Origin: Astragalus membranaceus
Taxonomy: Eukaryota > Streptophyta > Magnoliopsida > Fabales > Fabaceae
Direction: 5' to 3'
DNA length: 64,000 nucleotides
Assembly (NCBI GenBank): GCA_039519185.1
Contig: CM076849.1
Coordinates: 67,884,784 to 67,948,783, forward strand
In this document: positions 11,668 to 23,000 of the stretch, piece by piece
How positions within the stretch are numbered: the stretch's first letter is position 1
How the letters are laid out: each line of letters starts with the position of its first letter
The notes under the pieces: generated by a model
The model's database searches: none
Seen by the model: the letters and a program-made list of their open reading frames with translations, nothing else
What the model was told of the DNA's origin: nothing
Made by a program: the position numbers and the translations under genes

Positions 11668-13530
11668 TTAGTCTTTAGCAACACGTGCTCTCTTACCTCT
11701 TCGAGGCTCTATTTCCCTTTCTATGTTGTTTTCAACGCTCCTAGGCGCAGAAACCTTACCAGTTCCGATGCCCCCACTATTTGTTGATTTAAAGGGAAAT
11801 TTACTTTCATAAAAGTCAACATCGTTTGACTCAATGATCACTTTTGCATTCAGGTCATAAAACCTGTATGCTTTGCTATTTACTGCATAACCAATGAATA
11901 CACATTCATAGGCTCTACTGGCAAATTTGACTCTTTTTGGGTCTGGGATCCTGACATAGGCCAGACAGCCCCAAGTTCGAAAATAAGACACATTTGGTTG
12001 TCTTTTCTTTATCATTTCATAAGGAGAAATTTTATTCCTAGACTTAGGAACTCTGTTCAGTACATAACATACAGTTAGTAAAATTTCTCCCCACCAGTGA
12101 GTTGCAGCGCCAGAATTAAGCATAATAGCAACAGTCAATTCGGTAAGAGTTCTATTTTTCCTTTCTGCTTTACCATTCATTTCAGGTGAATATGGTGCAG
12201 TCGTTTCATGTATGATTCCATTCAACTTGTAAAAGTCATTAAATAACTGGGAATCATACTCAGTTCCTCTATCACTTCGAAAACGCTTTATCCTTTTCCC
12301 AAATTGATTTTCAATTTCCTTTACAAAAAAATTGAACATGTCAAGCGCTTCACTTTTATTTTTCATAAGATATACAAAGGTGTAGTCTGAGCAATCGCCA
12401 ATAAAAGTGATAAAATAGCGTTTACCATTTCTTGTCAAAGTTCCGTCTAGTTCGCAAATATCAGAGTGTTTCAAATCTAGCGGCTCTGATTCTCTAATGA
12501 CGGATTTGTGAGATGCTTTTGTAATTTTGGCTTGACTACAAAATTCGCATTTATGAAAATCATTTAACGATAGTTTGAGAATTATTCCTAAATTGCTCAT
12601 ATTAGAAATAACGCGCTTATTGACATGACATAAACGAGAGTGCCAAATATTAAAATCACACAACATATAAGCGGAAGGAAAAACTTTATTGATTTCAACA
12701 TTCAAATTGAACATGCCATCAGTGCCGTACCCTTTCCCAACAAAAATACCATTTTTAGTCAAGGTATACAAATCCCCTTCAATAGTCTGAGTAAACCCTG
12801 TCTTATTCAGAAGGAAGCCAGAAACTAGATTCTTCCTTATCTCTGGAGTGTGCATCACGTCCTTCAAGATTAGAGTCTTTCCAGAAGTGAACTTCAGCTC
12901 AACATCTCCAATACCTGCAACAATAGTGGTGTGAGCATCGCCCAACAACACTTTCTTGTCATCAACTGCCTTGTATGTTTTAAACATAGCACAGTTATTG
13001 CATACGTGGCGAGAGGAGCCAGTATCATTCCACCAGTCATCAGATCCACCAACCATGTTGATTTCGGAAATCATAGCAGTAAAGTTCTGCTCTTCAGTCA
13101 GGTTAGCCTGCGGAGCAGGATTAGGCCTGTTCCTACACTTGTGTGCCATATGACCTGGTCTCCCACAATTGTAACAAGTGAATGGAGGAGCAGCATCATT
13201 CTTAGGTTGTGGGGGTGGTTGAGGCTTAGCATTTGGGGACTTTGGAGTGTTCCCATTCTTGTTATTGCGGTTCTTTTGAATCTGACTACGGTTCTGATTC
13301 TTGAAAGGTTTGCCAGTTGGCTTTAGAACCGCTCCTACTCTCTTGTTTGAAACAAACAAGACTTCATCTTTCTGATCTTGCTTCCGAGATTCCTCCTCAA
13401 TTCAGAGTCGAGTAATCAAACTTTCCAAAGAAAACTCTTTGGTCTTGTGCCTGAGAGAATTCTTGATATCCTTCAAAGCAGGAGGAAGTTTGTCAATAAT
13501 AACAGCTACTTGAAATTGTTCATCTAAGGC
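11668..13530 (-). pseudogene. Ty1/copia gag-protease-integrase, partial
   Basis: The minus strand encodes, in order: the end of a UBN2-type Gag; a CCHC zinc knuckle (CYNCGRPGHMAHKC); a protease site in the form NDTGSSRHV; a GAG-pre-integrase block (WHSRLCHVN); and a DDE integrase with SDI, SDRGTEYDS and NGKAERKNRT supplying the three acidic residues. An SH3-like segment follows (TWGCLAYVRIPD, ECVFIGYAV). The frame is open from 13359 to 11668. Upstream Gag continues in frame to 13530 but crosses one in-frame TGA near 13400. Gag stops abruptly at 13530 against an LTR-derived segment, with no primer-binding site. RT and RNase H are absent, so it is non-autonomous, though an integrase-containing protein could still be translated. 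Confidence 0.85.
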
Positions 13531-13720
13531 CACTCTGAAATATGGCACGTAGGCCACTCAAGAATATGGCTCGTAGGCCAAAGAGTAGAAGAGAAGAAAA
13601 TTTTCGAGAGAGGAGAGAGAGCTTGAGGTATGATTTAACATCAAGCGGTGTGTCGAATGAAGTGAGGGAGGGGCCTATTTATAGGCTTCAAAACTCGAAG
13701 TCACATCCCAAGGAAGCAAG
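13531..13720 (-). mobile_element. LTR-derived segment fused to copia gag
   Basis: Positions 13531-13655 repeat 10732-10857 of the 3' LTR with few differences, starting at ACTCTGAAATATGG. Beyond 13656 the two copies diverge. On the minus strand this segment has a TATA box (CTATAAATAGG, near 13675), then a CT-rich leader (CTCTCTCTCCTCTC), as in an LTR promoter. It joins Gag at 13530 without a primer-binding site. It is probably a variant or recombined 5' LTR. Confidence 0.55.
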
Positions 13721-14690
13721 ATGATAAACCACTCTAAAAAAATGTTATGACCCAATCCAAATCAAGGAGGCTCTTTATTCTTCTTACAAGGTCCCTCCCA
13801 TGAGCACTACTTACTGCTTCGCCTTGAAGGAAACATGATGGTAAACTAACACATACTGAAAGTTCAACTAAATCTTTCAAAATATCGTTCTAAGGTGAAG
13901 CATGTTTTCGAAAGTACAAGATGAAATATGAATACAGGTGAAGTAACTGTTACACCCAAACTTGAACATCCTATGCTAGGTCTAACTCATACCACTAGTG
14001 TACTCCTGGTAGAGATACTCATGCAGGAGTACTGCTCCAAGTGCAATACATGATCACTGTACACCAACACTAACAACCTCCTATCATTGATCGATGACAC
14101 AAGTATCCAAGAGAAAAAAAGTGACTACAAATAACATATCTCCCACTATGACACGACATAGGAATCCTTCGTCGAAGTCATTGGTTCACAGACGAAACGG
14201 GTGTGTCCACAAACAATTGTGAGGTGGATGCGTCAACGTCTTCCGCACCAAACTACACTCACTACACATAGTTGCGTGCAGAAAAAGCCCACTAACCATA
14301 AACCCAATAGAGTGAGTCATACTACAAAGGATCTCAAAAGAGTCCTTCAACGACGTACCCTCTCTAGCAACAACACGTCCACCTAGTCAAATATCCGCGT
14401 TGGGTTCCCCCTTGATAACAAATCTTGACTACCCGACGATAACCTCCACCCACAAGACTAGCCAATTACCGGTGTCGTTCTTCACCACCAACCACAAGGA
14501 CTGGTAATCGTCGATTATATTAAAGAACCACCGATCAAAGTCATCTTCCAGAATTACAAATATTTGGATTTCTTTTTTCTTAAATATTTATGATTATTTG
14601 GAAGTTGGTTCTCAATCCCATCAACTTAATTTAATAGCCTAGTTCTAAATATTACATAAATCCACATGTCAATAGGCTAATTCAAAAATA
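13721..14690. other. Intergenic, no gene recognised
   Basis: Moderately AT-rich sequence with only short frames. It may be the outer part of a diverged LTR or a decayed repeat. I recognise no coding motif, RNA gene or terminal repeat. Confidence 0.35.
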
Positions 14691-16160
14691 GGCTTAAATA
14701 TATGTTACCCCTGCAAATATGTTCATTATCCATTTACCCCCTGTAAAAAAACGCTTAAAAAACACCTTGCAAATATTAAGTGTTTTTAGTTACCCCTACC
14801 GTTAACTTTCTGTTAAAAAACTGATGTGGCAAATGGAGATGACGTCAGCAATGACGTCACTGCCATGTGTCACCATATTATTGGACATTTGTGCCACGTG
14901 GCACTGACACGCCACATCATCACCCTATGTCATCATGGCTACATGGTACTAACATGTGTCATGTCAGCAACCAATGGATGGCTGTCACGTGGCACTCGCG
15001 TGGAAATGTGGGGTACATGCTTATTAAAAAAGTAAACATTTTGGTGCATATGAGGATTGAACCCTTGACCTCTAAGTGACAAACAAACCATCTTACCGCT
15101 AAACCACCTGAGTAGTTGTATATTTTAACCCAACTATAAATATATATTACATTATATTAATCTTCTTCATCATCTCCTTCTTCAATTCGTTTTTTTGTTT
15201 CTTCTTCATCATCGTATTAATCTTCATCAATTCGTTTTTTCGTTTTCCAGATCGAAATTACTCTTCAACCCATCGCAAAATTCGTTTCCAGATCTCAAAT
15301 TTTGTTTTTCAAATCTCAAATTTTGAGTTCAACTCAAATTTTTTTCAAATCCAATATTTCCCATAAATACTCGAACGATTCTTCAAAATTTCCATGGGGG
15401 TTCTTCTTAGATCTTGATTACGAACAAAATGCACCTAAATTTGTTAGATTTTATTGCCTATTCTGTGAGAACGAAACGGGTTTCCAACCAGGTTTCTAGC
15501 GACCCGTTTCTCTGTTACTGGAGAACTAACACATGAGTAATCAAAAAAATCAACAAATCCTAATCAAATCGTTTTCAAATCGTAACAATCACATTTTCAT
15601 TGAAAATCGGGTTTCGTTGATGATTTCGTTTCCAGAATCGTTTTCATTGGAAATCTGGTTTTTTATGTAATATATATTTGTAGTTGTATTTAAATAAACA
15701 GATCATGATGTGGCCTAGTGATATTTGGAAGCCCTAACCAATACAAGGTCACGAGTTCAACACTCATCCGCAACAAAACATTAATTCTTTTAGTAACAAA
15801 GGTGCCTCTACTTTGCCATGCTAGTGCCACGTGGCAGCTATCTATTGGTTGCTGACGTGGCACTGACATGTGCCACATAGCCATGATGACATAGGGTGAT
15901 GACATGGCGTGTTAGTACCACATGGCACAAATGTCCAATAATACGGTGACACGTGGCAATGACGTCATTGCTGACATCATCTCCATTCACATCAGCTTTT
16001 TTTAACAAAAAAGTTAACGGCAAATGAGGTAACCAAAAACACTTAAATGAGGTAACCAAAAACACTTAATATTTACAAGATGTTTTTTAAGCGTTTTCTT
16101 TTTGTATGGGGGTAAATAGATAATGAGCATATTTACAGGGGGTAACATATATTTAAGGCT
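14691..16160. mobile_element. Non-autonomous Mutator-like element with long inverted arms
   Basis: The 1470 bp element starts GGCTTAAATATATG and ends in the inverse, CATATATTTAAGGCT. The inverted arms run about 14691-15110 and 15690-16160 and match over most of their length, including repeated CACGTGGCA-type (G-box-like) strings, GTTAACGG and TGACGTCA. Flanking 9-mers TCAAAAATA (14682-14690) and TCAAAACAT (16161-16169) are an imperfect TSD, as expected for MULEs. Each arm holds a tRNA-like segment. The centre (15110-15690) is TTC/CTT-rich and has no transposase. GGCTTAAATA ends are widespread in legume repeats. Confidence 0.8.
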
Positions 16161-17054
16161 TCAAAACATTACATAAATCTATATGTTGTATGTATGATAA
16201 CCATTTGTAGTATCTAGCGCAAGGCACTCGATGCGTATGTACGGTTAGTTTTTATAAAAACATTATCTAAATTAAAATATATACCATAAAAACTTAAAAT
16301 AAATATATTTTTAAAGAAAAAAAAATTAATTTGTATGCACCATCAATGCAAAAATATCTTACACATGCATCAATGATATGGAATGATCTCTTGCCACATC
16401 ACTTAATAAGTATGACAAGTCATTTTTTTAAATGATTGTGTAAAATATTTTTACACCTATTGAGTATAGAAATCTAACTCAAAATCTCAAAAGAAAAGTA
16501 GTTATGTTTTGTGTTCTTCTCGAGAGGAGATTCTCTCCGTTGAGAATTTCACTACACGCTATCAAGTGTTAGAACTATACAATTCAACACCTCTTCTTTC
16601 TTGTATTCATGTGTTAAAGTCTCTCTCATCCTTTTTAATCACAAGACAATAATATCACCGGAGGAGATCCAAACCTTTCTCATAAGCTAGAAAATGTGAA
16701 TGTCAAAAATATCATACCTGTATTTTCCTTTTCAAAGTTTGTCCAGACCCAAATAACCAAGTCTTTTTATCATAAAATTGCCACCAAAAGCTCAATAACA
16801 CTGAATAATTATAACAAGTAATCATACAAGCGAAATAGATGATGATGATGATATATACTCACTACACTACAGCAGAAAGCTCAACATCTCCCCAAATAAT
16901 TATGTATTCAAGGTTTTTCTAGTTTCAAAATAATAACTTTAAAGAGTGCAATTAAACACAAATAAATGGGGGAGGATGTACAATAACCATAAGGAATGAT
17001 ATATGTTATAAGAAATCTGGATGCAAGTGAAGGCTCATTAAAAAGCCAAATGAA
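16161..17054. other. AT-rich 3' flank of the BIM gene
   Basis: No gene recognised. The part nearest 17054 is presumably 3'UTR of the minus-strand BIM gene. Segment 16230-16470 is AT-rich and resembles a decayed MITE, but I found no convincing terminal repeats. Confidence 0.4.
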
Positions 17055-20000
17055 TCACTTGTATGTTTTCATTCGTTTTTGAGCTTGATCTGAGTCTTTT
17101 CTACTACCTGCATCTCTAAAATGTCCAATTGCTTGGTTGCTAGAAAGAGGGTTATCATGATTCTGCAGAATTGGAAAGGAAAAAAAGCAATTACTCCTGA
17201 AAGGAGAATGTATCATCAATACATATAAATCTGCTTTGCTGGTTTAAGTCATTTTATAAACCTTTAACACCATCCACCAATGAAAACATCAAATTTTACT
17301 TAAAATAAAAATTGAAAGAATATCTATTTGATATTTATTTGAGAGGGTTTGGGAGGAGAGGGCTTTGGAGGGCTTGACCTATATTTTAATATCTATTTGA
17401 GATTTTGAAAAATTGAAAGAATAACATGATAGATAATGATTAAACATTATTAATCACACTTCATTTTTGTTTAGAAATATTTTATAGCTTCCTCAATTTA
17501 GAATTGAAAATCAAGTCCTCCCCTCCTAAACCCTCCATCCAAACATACCCTTAAAATCTTAAAATCTTTTGTTTTAAATGAAATCTTCAAAACTAATTTT
17601 ACTTGTATTAAAATCATAAATTCAACGATGCTTATCAATAACTTCTAGTAAACATTAATACAAATATGTGTCCAGACAATCCCTTAAATACATCTAGGAT
17701 AATAACCTTGGGCACTGTTAAAAGTACACAAGTTTGAAAGTAGTGGACTCGTTCACCCCCAAAACTACCAAGTTTGGGACAGCGGGGACTTTGGCTGATG
17801 GAAAGTGTTTGGGACTCTCTGAAGAGTACTCCATGGTGCATGCATGTGATGTGATTAAGCTAATCATCTTAGATACCTCATGCCACTTGGGTTGCTATTA
17901 GCTACACACACATATATATATATGATAGATATAGATATATATATATAGTAGTAGCTAGGATATATAGTAATATTATATTATCACCTGTCTATACTTTTGA
18001 CTTTCATGGAAGACCATGACTTCGTCGTTATATATGTATATTTAGGCATTTCGACGTGGGTCTTCTTTTAGAATATTAGACTATAAATATTGTAATTATA
18101 TTACTAATATTATATATATAATTTTTATTATTTGTTGTAAATATTATGTTACAACGTTAGGGAATTGATCATGGCGCTTGATTGAGGAAAATCAAAGATG
18201 TCTTTGCACGGCTTATGATAAATTATGTACGTACTTGTACTATATTATATCATGTAAATGCTACTGCATATAAGCTATATAAAAAAATGTTGCGGTATGA
18301 TGCCATTATTTGCTTTCACGGGGAAAGCACAGCCAGGGGCACTAGTTTGACCATGAAAGTGATCTATGATAGCTTCTATATCATCTTAATTTCGTTATGT
18401 TGAGATTCATCCAAATACAGGGAATCTATTAAATCATGACAAATTTTTGAAAGAAATATTATAACTCATCATAAATCAAAAACAAACATCGGATCACATA
18501 AAACTAGTGCGATAAAAAAATGTTGTTGCATGGGAGGCATTATCGCACTAGTTTTATGTGATCGGATGCTTGTTTTTGATTTATGATGAGTTATAATATT
18601 TCTTTCAAAAATTTATCATGATTTGATAGATTCCCTGTATCTGGATGAATCTCAACATAACGAAATTAAGAAGCTATAATAAATCGCTTTCATGGTGAAA
18701 TCAGTGCCTTTGGTTGTGCTTTCCTCGTGAAAGCAAATAATGGCATCGTACCGCAACATTTTTTTATATAGCTTATATGCAGTAACATTTACATGATATA
18801 ATGTGTACAGTATAAGTACGTACATAATTTATCATAAGCAGTGCAAGGACAGCGTGACTGATCTTTGATTTTCCTCAATCGAGTGCCATGACCATGATCA
18901 ATTCCCTAACGTTGTAACATAATATTTACAACAAATAATACAAGATATATAATATAATATTAGTAATATAATATATATACAATATTTATAGTCTACTATT
19001 CTAAAAGAAGACTCACGTTGACATGCCTAAATATACATATATAACGACGGCGTCATGGTCTTCCATGAAAGTGAAAAGTATTGACAGTTGATAACATAAT
19101 ATTTACTATATGTCCTAGCTATAGCTACATATATCTATATCTATCATATATCATACATAACATACATGTATATATGATATATATGATATATGATAAAGGC
19201 AGTGATAGTTAAAATGTTGAACAGACATGTGCTTTACTTTACTTGTGAAGAAATAGCCAAAGGGAGCCTTGGAATCAAAAGAACATTTGTTCTACACCCC
19301 AAATACTTTTTGTATTTTTATTTTTGAGTACTTTTACTACTTTCTTAATAGAACAAAAATAAACAAAATTGGGGTACAACAAGTGGCAGGGTGGGCTGCA
19401 TAGACGCAACAGGGAACGAAGAGGGGTATGCATGCTTGTGGTAGCGTGCTGCAAGGAGTTCAGTGGTGCCGTGTGCAAAGGAACAGCAGGTGCTGTAGCC
19501 CCCTCTCCCCCCCCCCCCCCCCCCCGCCCCCAAGGTTAGATTCTTGACAGGCCACAAAAATCAATTTTCCAAAAGCGGCGGCATAACGACCCACAAAATG
19601 CTCATTTATGCTGTGATTTGCACTCAAAGTTCAGGATGTCGACCCATGATGGTGGCTCTTGGTGGCATAAACAACTGGCAGCTGGTCTCGTAGTTCATGG
19701 GTGCTAATGCGCGCTAGCCGTAAGGAGTGGATGGTGGTGAGCGTCCACAATAAGTAGTTTGGTTCAATAGGGGCAATTATGTGATGTTGTGGCGGTGACA
19801 GGGTGCCACTGGGTGCATGGAGGTAATGGATATTTATCTTGTAATTTGTGGATACAGGTGGACTGATGAAGAAGGTTAAGGGGCCAAGCAAAGGAAGAGA
19901 AAGAGGTTTTACAATGGTTGGGCGAGTTGGGAATGACGAAGTATCATATGGATATGAGGCATTGGCTATCCTAGGCGAGAGAAAGGGTGTGAAAAATATG

Positions 20001-23000
20001 GGACAAAGGTACATTGCCTTAGGGTCCGTTTGGTTGAAGAGAAAGAGGGAAGAGAGAATCTTTTCTCTCTTCTCTTTTTCTATTGTTTGGTACTTTCTCT
20101 CTTCACTTACTCTTTCTTACCTCTTTCACCTCAAACCAACACACTATTAGAGCAAAATAGTACTAAACTAATCATCTCTCTTTCTCTCTATCCTATTTCT
20201 CTCCTAAACCAAACAATAGAAAGTCATTCTCTCTTCTCTCTTTCTCTCTTCCCTTTCTCTCTCATCAACCAAACGGACCCTTAGACTTTAGACACTGTTC
20301 TTAATGTTCTAGAGAGAAAGAGACGGACATTTTCATTAACCACCGATTGTTTCGATATTTTCTCCAAGAAAACTTAGAGTTCAGTTAGTTGGTCACAGAT
20401 CCAAACAGTTGATTTTTTTTAATATATCCTATGGTGTAAAATGGCTTCTTACCCGATACCCCAATTTTTTTACGTTTAACATGACCAATAATCTTATATG
20501 AAATATATAATGTTTGTTGACTTTTTTATTAAACATGGACAAATGATGATATTGTTTAATACAACATATTATGTATGCTAACAGTGTCAAAATATACTTC
20601 CTAGACGTCTAGGTAGTAGCAAAAAGTTATAAGTATCCATGACAAAAAAATGCCATTATTTATACCTTGGGAGAAGAGGTTGTATCGCTTGGTCCTTTGT
20701 TTGCTCGCTTCCCAAGATTAATCTGAACTGAGATGCTAGCCTGTGACAGATCTAAACCAGCACTCTGTAGCGCTTGAGTTAGATTGTTCAACAACCTGTT
20801 TTTCAAAAGATTTTATACTTCATTAAAGCTGACAAAGATACTTTCAGAAATACTACAACATTATTCTATTAGCAGATAAATATCCAACTTCCAACTTGGT
20901 AATACTGACCAATACAGACCTCATGAAAACTTACTAATAAAACAAACGACAAAACTTCTAACTTAGTCGGACCAGACCAGACCAGAACACAATCATAATG
21001 TCTCATATAAAAATTGGTGGACAATTTCACAAATCACAAGATAGATTCGAAACTTGGCACAAAAGAAGAGCATAACAATTTTAAAATCAACAACAAATTG
21101 ACAAATCACAAGGTTCAAAATTACTAAAGAGTGAAGGACGGTTGGTCTGGGCTCCACTCGTTGAAGCTGAATTCAACACAGTAAAGCTAGGTGTGTTCAA
21201 TCCACCTCATTGGCTTGTGGGGTTTATTGCAAAATTACAACAATGGGTTTGTTCATGTTATCAAATATGTGACTCCACACGGGAATGAGACTAAATACAG
21301 CATCATTCACCTCATTTGCAGATGGGTTCACATTGGAATGTTAGAAATATCTTTTAGACCATGTGCTACAAGACTACAACTATGATGTTAATGTTTTGTG
21401 CACTATGAAAGTAGCCTTATCATTTAGCTGCTGCATTTTGGATTTTGTGAAAAAACACTAAACCAATGTCATTTTAAGTATGTCTGGGGGAAAACAATCG
21501 ATATGTTACCACAGTTATGAGTCTATGAGTTACGCAAGTCTACCAAAGTCTACACCGAATTGATTTTGAAATTACGCACCCTTGGGAGTATGCACTCGAG
21601 ATGCTTATTGTTCCTCCTTCAACCGCCAGCTCATCCTGCTGGTTCAGTTGTTCACTAGTTGCTGGGCATTCAGTTGATTGTGCATCAGAAACCGTTCCCT
21701 GAAGAGGATGGGCATGTACACCATCACTTCTGACAGGGACAGACATGTTTGCATGCATAGCCATCGGCAGAGGAATTCCCTTGTTGCTTGCTAAATCGGG
21801 TTGCCTTTCTGCTGTCTTGCTGACAATATCCCTACCTTGATCGGGATCAATCATATTCTGGGTGCCACTAAGCATAGTTGGAGATATACTAATGTTGCTT
21901 TCATCAAATTTTCCAGGGAAAGGTGACACTGGACCTGAACCATTTTTCACAACTGGAGGTTGACCAACAAAACTTTGTACTCGCCAATGGCTGTTTCTCT
22001 GAAAAACATTAAAGTGGGTTAGAGTGCTATATCAATAACAATTAGAATTAGTAAACTAGTTAACTCAAGTTGATAAGTTCAACCAACTGCAACTTGACGG
22101 CATAAAATCAAAAATATTTATGGAAATAAAAATATGATTGTTAAAATAAAGCGTACTAGGGAATCAATCAATAAACAATTTGAAAAGTACACAAGAAGCA
22201 AGAATCATTTATTTAAGAAGCTCAAATAAAAAAATTCACCACAAAAGATAATAAATCAAATAATTGTGATCAAAAAGGACAATAATATAAATGAAAAATA
22301 GATACCCAGACTACATTTGAGACAGATATAATGAACCAGTAATTAAAAGTAAAAACAATGTCCATTTTCTAATTCACTCTATACAAGATATTCTGTTACG
22401 TTCCACTAGTTATTTTCACCTATCGATCTATGTGTTCACATTTATGTGTCACACAATGGGTTAGACAAACCTCATGTCATGTTTTTTGCATGCTAAACAA
22501 ATGTTTTGGTTTTGGCTAACAATTATGACACAGTTGAGGATTTGCATAGTCAAAAGCACAAAATCCTAAAACTTTGGCATTTCTAATTTACCCATGGCAT
22601 CAACTTCGAGGGCTCTTGACTCCAACCTTGATATGAGCCTTCATATTTTTGTACCTTTTCCTGTAAGTACTGAACATACTCAATCACCTGCAGACAAATA
22701 AGATAAATCAACGGGTTTTTAGATTCTCAATCAATTTGAACATGAAAATATAATCACTTCTCACTTCGAAAGGTACCTCTAATAAGAATGATGCTGTGTC
22801 CCTCTTTTGATCACATTGAGGTATGAGATCCCTCAATATCTGGAATCTGAAGGAAAAGGTCACCAATCATCAATCTCCAGCTTAGTGACAAATTATAAAA
22901 AACTTTAACCGAGAGCACTAAAATTTCAAGTTCTCAAAAGATCACATTAACACCAATACAAGCCTTTTTTCCCACTAGATAAAGTCTCATACTTTAAAAA

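Noticed and set aside
12931..13326. 131-codon plus-strand frame
   Set aside because: Shadow of the copia gag-protease frame on the minus strand.
14826..15079. His/Cys-rich frames in the MULE arm
   Set aside because: They are products of CACGTGGCA-type repeats and recur in the opposite arm.
17921..19150. Established MIR gene
   Set aside because: The arms are far longer than a typical plant MIR foldback, and I recognise no known mature miRNA in it. Kept as an inverted repeat.
19631..20150. Overlapping frames of 100-127 codons in BIM intron 6
   Set aside because: Low-complexity and without motifs; partly within the Tourist MITE.
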